NCBI GenBank assembly: GCA_039187815.1
Contig: JBCCZI010000035.1
Location: 1-34,344 of the forward strand
DNA length: 34,344 nucleotides
Direction: 5' to 3'
Source of the DNA: Thermohalobaculum sp039187815
Lineage (GTDB): Bacteria; Pseudomonadota; Alphaproteobacteria; Rhodobacterales; Rhodobacteraceae
Shown: in pieces, positions 31,394 through 34,344 of the stretch
Layout: the number at the start of each line of letters is the position of its first letter
Position numbering within the stretch: the first letter of the stretch is position 1
The notes under the pieces: model-generated
The model's database searches: none
What the model saw: the letters and a program-made list of their open reading frames with translations, nothing else
Told to the model about the DNA's origin: nothing
Program-made: the position numbers and the translations under genes

Positions 31394-32962
31394 CTCCCCC
31401 GCCAAGCCGCGGTCAATCAGCGCGATGGTCTCGGCTACCCCGTAGATCGCGATGAACCCGCCAAAGCGCGGGCCTTGGCTTGCGCCTAGCAACACCTCAT
31501 AGAGCGCGCGGAACCAATCGCGGAGCGGGTCGAAGCCGTGCTCGTTGCCAACGGCAAAGACAATGGTCTGCAGCGCCTCGGCGTCCTGCTCGCCCTCGAG
31601 CGCTACAAGGCGGGTCCGCAGATCGGAAAGCGCTGCATGCTCCTGCTCCGTCGCCGCGCGAAAGGCCTTGGTCGGCGCAACAAAATCCTCGAAATAGCGT
31701 ACGGCCCCGTTTGCCGCGGCGTCCAGGCTGGGATGGGTCTCGGGGCTCGTGCCCGGCGCATAGCGGCGGATGAAGCCCCACAGCATCTCGGTGTCCGAGG
31801 CCGAGGCGGCCGAGGCCAGCGTCAGCAGCATCGAGAAGGGAACGGGCAGATCGCTGGCCGGCGGCTCTGATCCATGGATTGCCCAGACCGGATTGGCCAG
31901 CCGCTTATCGACCGGCTGATCGGGGAAAGCGCGCAGATGCTGATGATACTCATCCACCGCCCGGGGGATCACATCAAAGAACAACCGCTTTGCCGACTTC
32001 GGCTTTTGGTACATGAACAGGCTGAGGCTCTCGGGGCTCGCATAGCGCAGCCAGTCCTCGATCGAGAGACCGTTGCCCTTGGATTTCGAGATTTTCTCGC
32101 CGTTCTCATCCAGAAACAGCTCATAGTTGAAGCCATCAGGCGCCGGCTGGCCGAGCGCGCGGCAGATCTTGGAGGACTGCGTGACCGAGTCGATCAGGTC
32201 TTTGCCCGACATCTCGTAATCCACGCCCAAAGCCGCCCAACGCATGGCCCAATCGGGTTTCCACTGCATCTTGACGTGGCCGCCGGTGACCGGGACCTCG
32301 ATGCGCTCGCCATCGGGCTCCTCGTAGACGATGGTGCCCTTGGCGACGTTGCGCTCGAGCGTCGGGACCTGCAGCACATGCCCGGTCTTTGGGCTGACCG
32401 GAAGAAAGCAGGAATACGTCGCGCGCCGGTCGGGCCCAAGCGTCGGCAGCATGATTTCCTGGATCTTGTCGAACCGCTCCAGTGCCGTCTGGAGCATCGC
32501 GTCGAAGCGGCCCTCGCGGTAATACTCGGTCGACGAGGCGAACTCGTACTCGAACCCGAACTGGTCCAGAAACGCCCTCAGCCGCGCATTGTTGTGCGAC
32601 CCGAACGAGCTGTGCGTGCCAAAGGGATCCGGCACCTCGGTCAAGGGTTTGTGCAAGTGTTCGGACAGCATCTCGGCATTGGGCACATTGCTGGGCACCT
32701 TTCGAAACCCGTCCATATCGTCCGAAAAGCACAACAGCCGGGTCGGCATATCGGACATCGCTTCGAAGGCGCGGCGGACCATTGTGGTCCGCGCCACCTC
32801 GCCAAAAGTGCCGATATGGGGCAGGCCCGAGGGCCCGTAGCCGGTCTCGAACAGAACATAACCCTTGTCGGGCGGAGTTTTCTCGATGCGTTTGACGAGC
32901 TTGCGCGCCTCCTCAAAGCACCAGGCTTTTGCGGCAAGGGCTGCATCGGCAAGCTCAGACAT
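31376..32962 (-). CDS. lysS: Lysyl-tRNA synthetase, class I
   Basis: Encodes 528 residues. This is the archaeal-type class I LysRS that replaces the class II enzyme in many alphaproteobacteria; it charges tRNA-Lys in the cytoplasm. The HIGH-type motif is PHIGTFGE (48-55) and the KMSKS-type motif is KISKSKG (290-296), with family blocks FETGYGPSGLPH, LCFSDDMDGFRKVP and VTGGHVKMQWKPDWAMRWAALGVDYE. AGGAGG sits directly upstream of the ATG. The 3' end overlaps the convergent BLUF gene by 18 bp. Confidence 0.97.
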   Translation of the reverse strand: MSELADAALAAKAWCFEEARKLVKRIEKTPPDKGYVLFETGYGPSGLPHIGTFGEVARTTMVRRAFEAMSDMPTRLLCFSDDMDGFRKVPSNVPNAEMLSEHLHKPLTEVPDPFGTHSSFGSHNNARLRAFLDQFGFEYEFASSTEYYREGRFDAMLQTALERFDKIQEIMLPTLGPDRRATYSCFLPVSPKTGHVLQVPTLERNVAKGTIVYEEPDGERIEVPVTGGHVKMQWKPDWAMRWAALGVDYEMSGKDLIDSVTQSSKICRALGQPAPDGFNYELFLDENGEKISKSKGNGLSIEDWLRYASPESLSLFMYQKPKSAKRLFFDVIPRAVDEYHQHLRAFPDQPVDKRLANPVWAIHGSEPPASDLPVPFSMLLTLASAASASDTEMLWGFIRRYAPGTSPETHPSLDAAANGAVRYFEDFVAPTKAFRAATEQEHAALSDLRTRLVALEGEQDAEALQTIVFAVGNEHGFDPLRDWFRALYEVLLGASQGPRFGGFIAIYGVAETIALIDRGLAGELAVAV

Positions 32963-33117
32963 CGGGGCCTCCTGTGATCCCCAAGGCGCTTAGCTTCGGC
33001 ACCCGGCCCGGTCAACCGCGCGCGGCGTCTCTTCTGTTCGTGATCGCGCGCTGTAGACGGTTGCCGCTGCCCGATCTCGCGCCTAAGGTCCCGCTTCGAT
33101 CAAGACAGGAGACGGTG

Positions 33118-33558
33118 ATGCCAGGCCCCTCGACCCCCGAAGCGCTCGGCCCTCAGGATGCGCTAGTTGCCATCATGATCGCCATGTCGGCGGCGGACGA
33201 GGCCATTGTCGAGCAGGAAATGGCAGCGATCAACGGCGTCATCGATTTGCTCCCGGTCTTTAAAGAGTATGACAAAGATCGGGTGCAACGGGTTTCGGCC
33301 CTGGTCGGGGATCTGTTCACGGAGGAAGACGGCATCGATGCGCTGATCGGTTTGGTCGAGGCCGCCCTGCCGGACCATCTGCGCGAAACGGCCTATGCCC
33401 TGGCCTGCGACGTCGCCGCGGCGGATGGCCAGATCGAGCAGACCGAGGCACGGTTGCTCGAGATCATCCGCCAGGATCTGCGCGTAGGGCGCCTGGTGGC
33501 CGCTGCCATCGAGCGCGGCGCTCGCGCGCGGCACCAGAATTTGGAGCCGCGGCCGTGA
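33118..33558 (+). CDS. TerB-like protein
   Basis: A 146-residue all-helical acidic protein of the TerB type: residues 14-50 (DALVAIMIAMSAADEAIVEQEMAAI) and 90-120 (ETAYALACDVAAADGQIEQTEARLL) show the two repeats with acidic residues in the ADxxI/xxE pattern that bind metal in TerB. TerB proteins were first linked to tellurite resistance and are now seen as stress-associated modules; no other ter genes are present. AGGAGA precedes the ATG. The stop overlaps the GTG of the next gene, so both are translated together. Confidence 0.8.
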   Translation: MPGPSTPEALGPQDALVAIMIAMSAADEAIVEQEMAAINGVIDLLPVFKEYDKDRVQRVSALVGDLFTEEDGIDALIGLVEAALPDHLRETAYALACDVAAADGQIEQTEARLLEIIRQDLRVGRLVAAAIERGARARHQNLEPRP

Positions 33559-33938
33559 CCCGGTGGCGTGCCGGCCGGGCCGCGCTGGCTGCGGCTGTGT
33601 TGGCGCCACTGCTCGCCATGGCCGAGCCCGTGACGCTGACCGCTCCGGAGGTCGACACGCTGCTCCGCGATCGCACGGCAGTCGGTGACTGGAACGGCAC
33701 CCCCTATCGGCAGTATTTCGACCCGAATGGCCGCACGGTCTATCAGCCCAAGGGCGGCCGCCCGGATCAGGGCAAATGGCGTGTGAACGCCAAGACCGGC
33801 GCCTATGAGAGCTGGTGGGAGCGGAGCGGCTGGTCCGGCTATGGCATCGCCCGCGAGGGAGAGACCCACTACTGGGTCGAGAGCAGCGGCAAGCGCCATC
33901 GCTTCACCGTGGTCGACGGCCGCAAGCTGACCTTCTGA
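33555..33938 (+). CDS. Small secreted protein of unknown function
   Basis: Encodes 127 residues starting at GTG 33555, which overlaps the preceding stop (GTGA). The signal peptide is RAALAAAVLAPLLAMA, cleaved before EPVTL. The mature part is about 100 residues rich in aromatic residues and glycine (WNGTPYRQYFDPNGRTVYQP, GKWRVNAKTGAYESWW, THYWVESSGKRHRFTVVDG), suggesting a small beta-barrel like those in DUF995-type periplasmic proteins. This resemblance is loose and no function can be given. Confidence 0.7.
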   Translation: MTRWRAGRAALAAAVLAPLLAMAEPVTLTAPEVDTLLRDRTAVGDWNGTPYRQYFDPNGRTVYQPKGGRPDQGKWRVNAKTGAYESWWERSGWSGYGIAREGETHYWVESSGKRHRFTVVDGRKLTF

Positions 33939-33941
33939 GCC

Positions 33942-34344
33942 ATGCTGCGCCTCCACTGGTCCCCGGACAGCGCCAATCTGGTTGTACGGATCGCGCTCCA
34001 CAGTCTCGGTCTGCCCTTTGAAGCCGTGCGGGTCGATCGCTCGAGCGGGCATTTGCGGAGCCCAGACTATTTGGCGCTCAACCCCCAAGGGCTGCTGCCG
34101 GTCCTGGAGGATGGCAAATTGGTGCTGTTCGAGACGGCGGCCATCCTGCTGCATCTGGCGGATCGCACGGATCGCTTGGGGGCAGACGGGCCGCCGGCCA
34201 AGAACGCTGAGGCCCGGGCACGCTTTCTGCGCTGGCTGTTCTACGTCTCGAACACCGTGCACGCCGATCTGCGCGTGGCCTTCTATGCGTATCGCTATGT
34301 GCCCGAGGCCCACATCCCCGGTTTGGTGGGCGGCGTTCGGGCGC
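33942..34344 (+). CDS. Glutathione S-transferase, 3' end beyond the window
   Basis: The first 134 codons are visible, with no stop before the window end. It opens MLRLHWSPDSANLVVRIAL and contains the thioredoxin-fold GST features LRSPDYLALNPQGLLPVLED (glutathione-binding cis-Pro region) and LFETAAILLHLAD (the E-S/T glutathione-binding motif), followed by the start of the helical C-terminal domain (ARARFLRWLFYVSNTVHADLR). The start lies 3 bases after the previous stop, so it is in the terB transcription unit. The substrate is unknown. Confidence 0.88.
   Translation, partial: MLRLHWSPDSANLVVRIALHSLGLPFEAVRVDRSSGHLRSPDYLALNPQGLLPVLEDGKLVLFETAAILLHLADRTDRLGADGPPAKNAEARARFLRWLFYVSNTVHADLRVAFYAYRYVPEAHIPGLVGGVRA

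Noticed and set aside
31874..32977. Long open frame antisense to lysS
   Set aside because: It lies fully opposite a class I LysRS with intact motifs, and its composition is typical of a shadow frame.
1..34344. Search by eye for tRNAs, insertion sequences, attachment sites, CRISPR arrays and phage or defence genes
   Set aside because: None could be recognised; apart from the features listed, the window is filled with ordinary chromosomal genes.

Overview
The window is about 34 kb of GC-rich chromosomal DNA, almost certainly from an alphaproteobacterium and most likely a Rhodobacterales/Rhodobacteraceae member. Grounds for this are the class I (archaeal-type) lysyl-tRNA synthetase, the rpmH-rnpA-yidD-ttcA block, several TRAP transporter genes, Tat-exported DctP proteins, and small families that I associate with that group (aggregation-factor-core-like protein, PCuAC copper chaperone with a His-rich tail). 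I see no phage, transposon, CRISPR array, rRNA or tRNA. The gene order looks like stable chromosome with an accessory-metabolism section in its second half.

Left part (1-4290): after a possible partial gene at the edge and a small secreted protein, a minus-strand block reads rpmH, rnpA, yidD, ttcA, a small gene interrupted by an in-frame amber codon, then accA. rpmH has a near-consensus promoter. 4291-8760 (plus strand): a TVP38/TMEM64 membrane protein coupled to a mercuric-reductase-like flavoprotein, an orphan sensor histidine kinase, and a peptidoglycan-binding-domain protein lacking a signal peptide. 8788-13655: an iron-type ABC permease and a divergent peptide-type solute-binding protein, each without partner genes, then a secreted PHB-depolymerase-like esterase and ndk. 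13809-18927 (plus strand): DUF6502 protein and DUF5666 lipoprotein (overlapping), a three-FAS1/DUF4214 exported protein, a DUF2946-like protein and a PCuAC copper chaperone.

18961-30065 is one 11-kb minus-strand stretch. Its upstream half is a malonate utilisation cluster in the order matP-matQ-matM-matA-matB (TRAP uptake, malonyl-CoA decarboxylase, malonyl-CoA synthetase), with the FCD-type GntR regulator matR divergent at 30258. A perfect palindrome, CATGTATACATG, lies between matP and matR, overlaps a candidate matR -10 box and abuts a candidate matP -35 box. Malonate would be imported, activated to malonyl-CoA by MatB and decarboxylated to acetyl-CoA by MatA. Directly downstream is a second TRAP system with two tandem DctP paralogs, one DctM and an unusual DctQ carrying an N-terminal TM2-like domain and a coiled coil. 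A GGTATACC element in front of its first gene raises the possibility of co-regulation.

Right part (30980-34344): a single-domain BLUF blue-light photoreceptor just downstream of matR, lysS convergent with it and overlapping its 3' end, a TerB-like protein, a small secreted protein, and a glutathione S-transferase cut by the window end.

The points I consider most worth a second look are the amber-split small gene, the TM2-coiled-coil-DctQ fusion with its duplicated binding proteins, the matR operator/promoter arrangement, and the BLUF gene beside matR.
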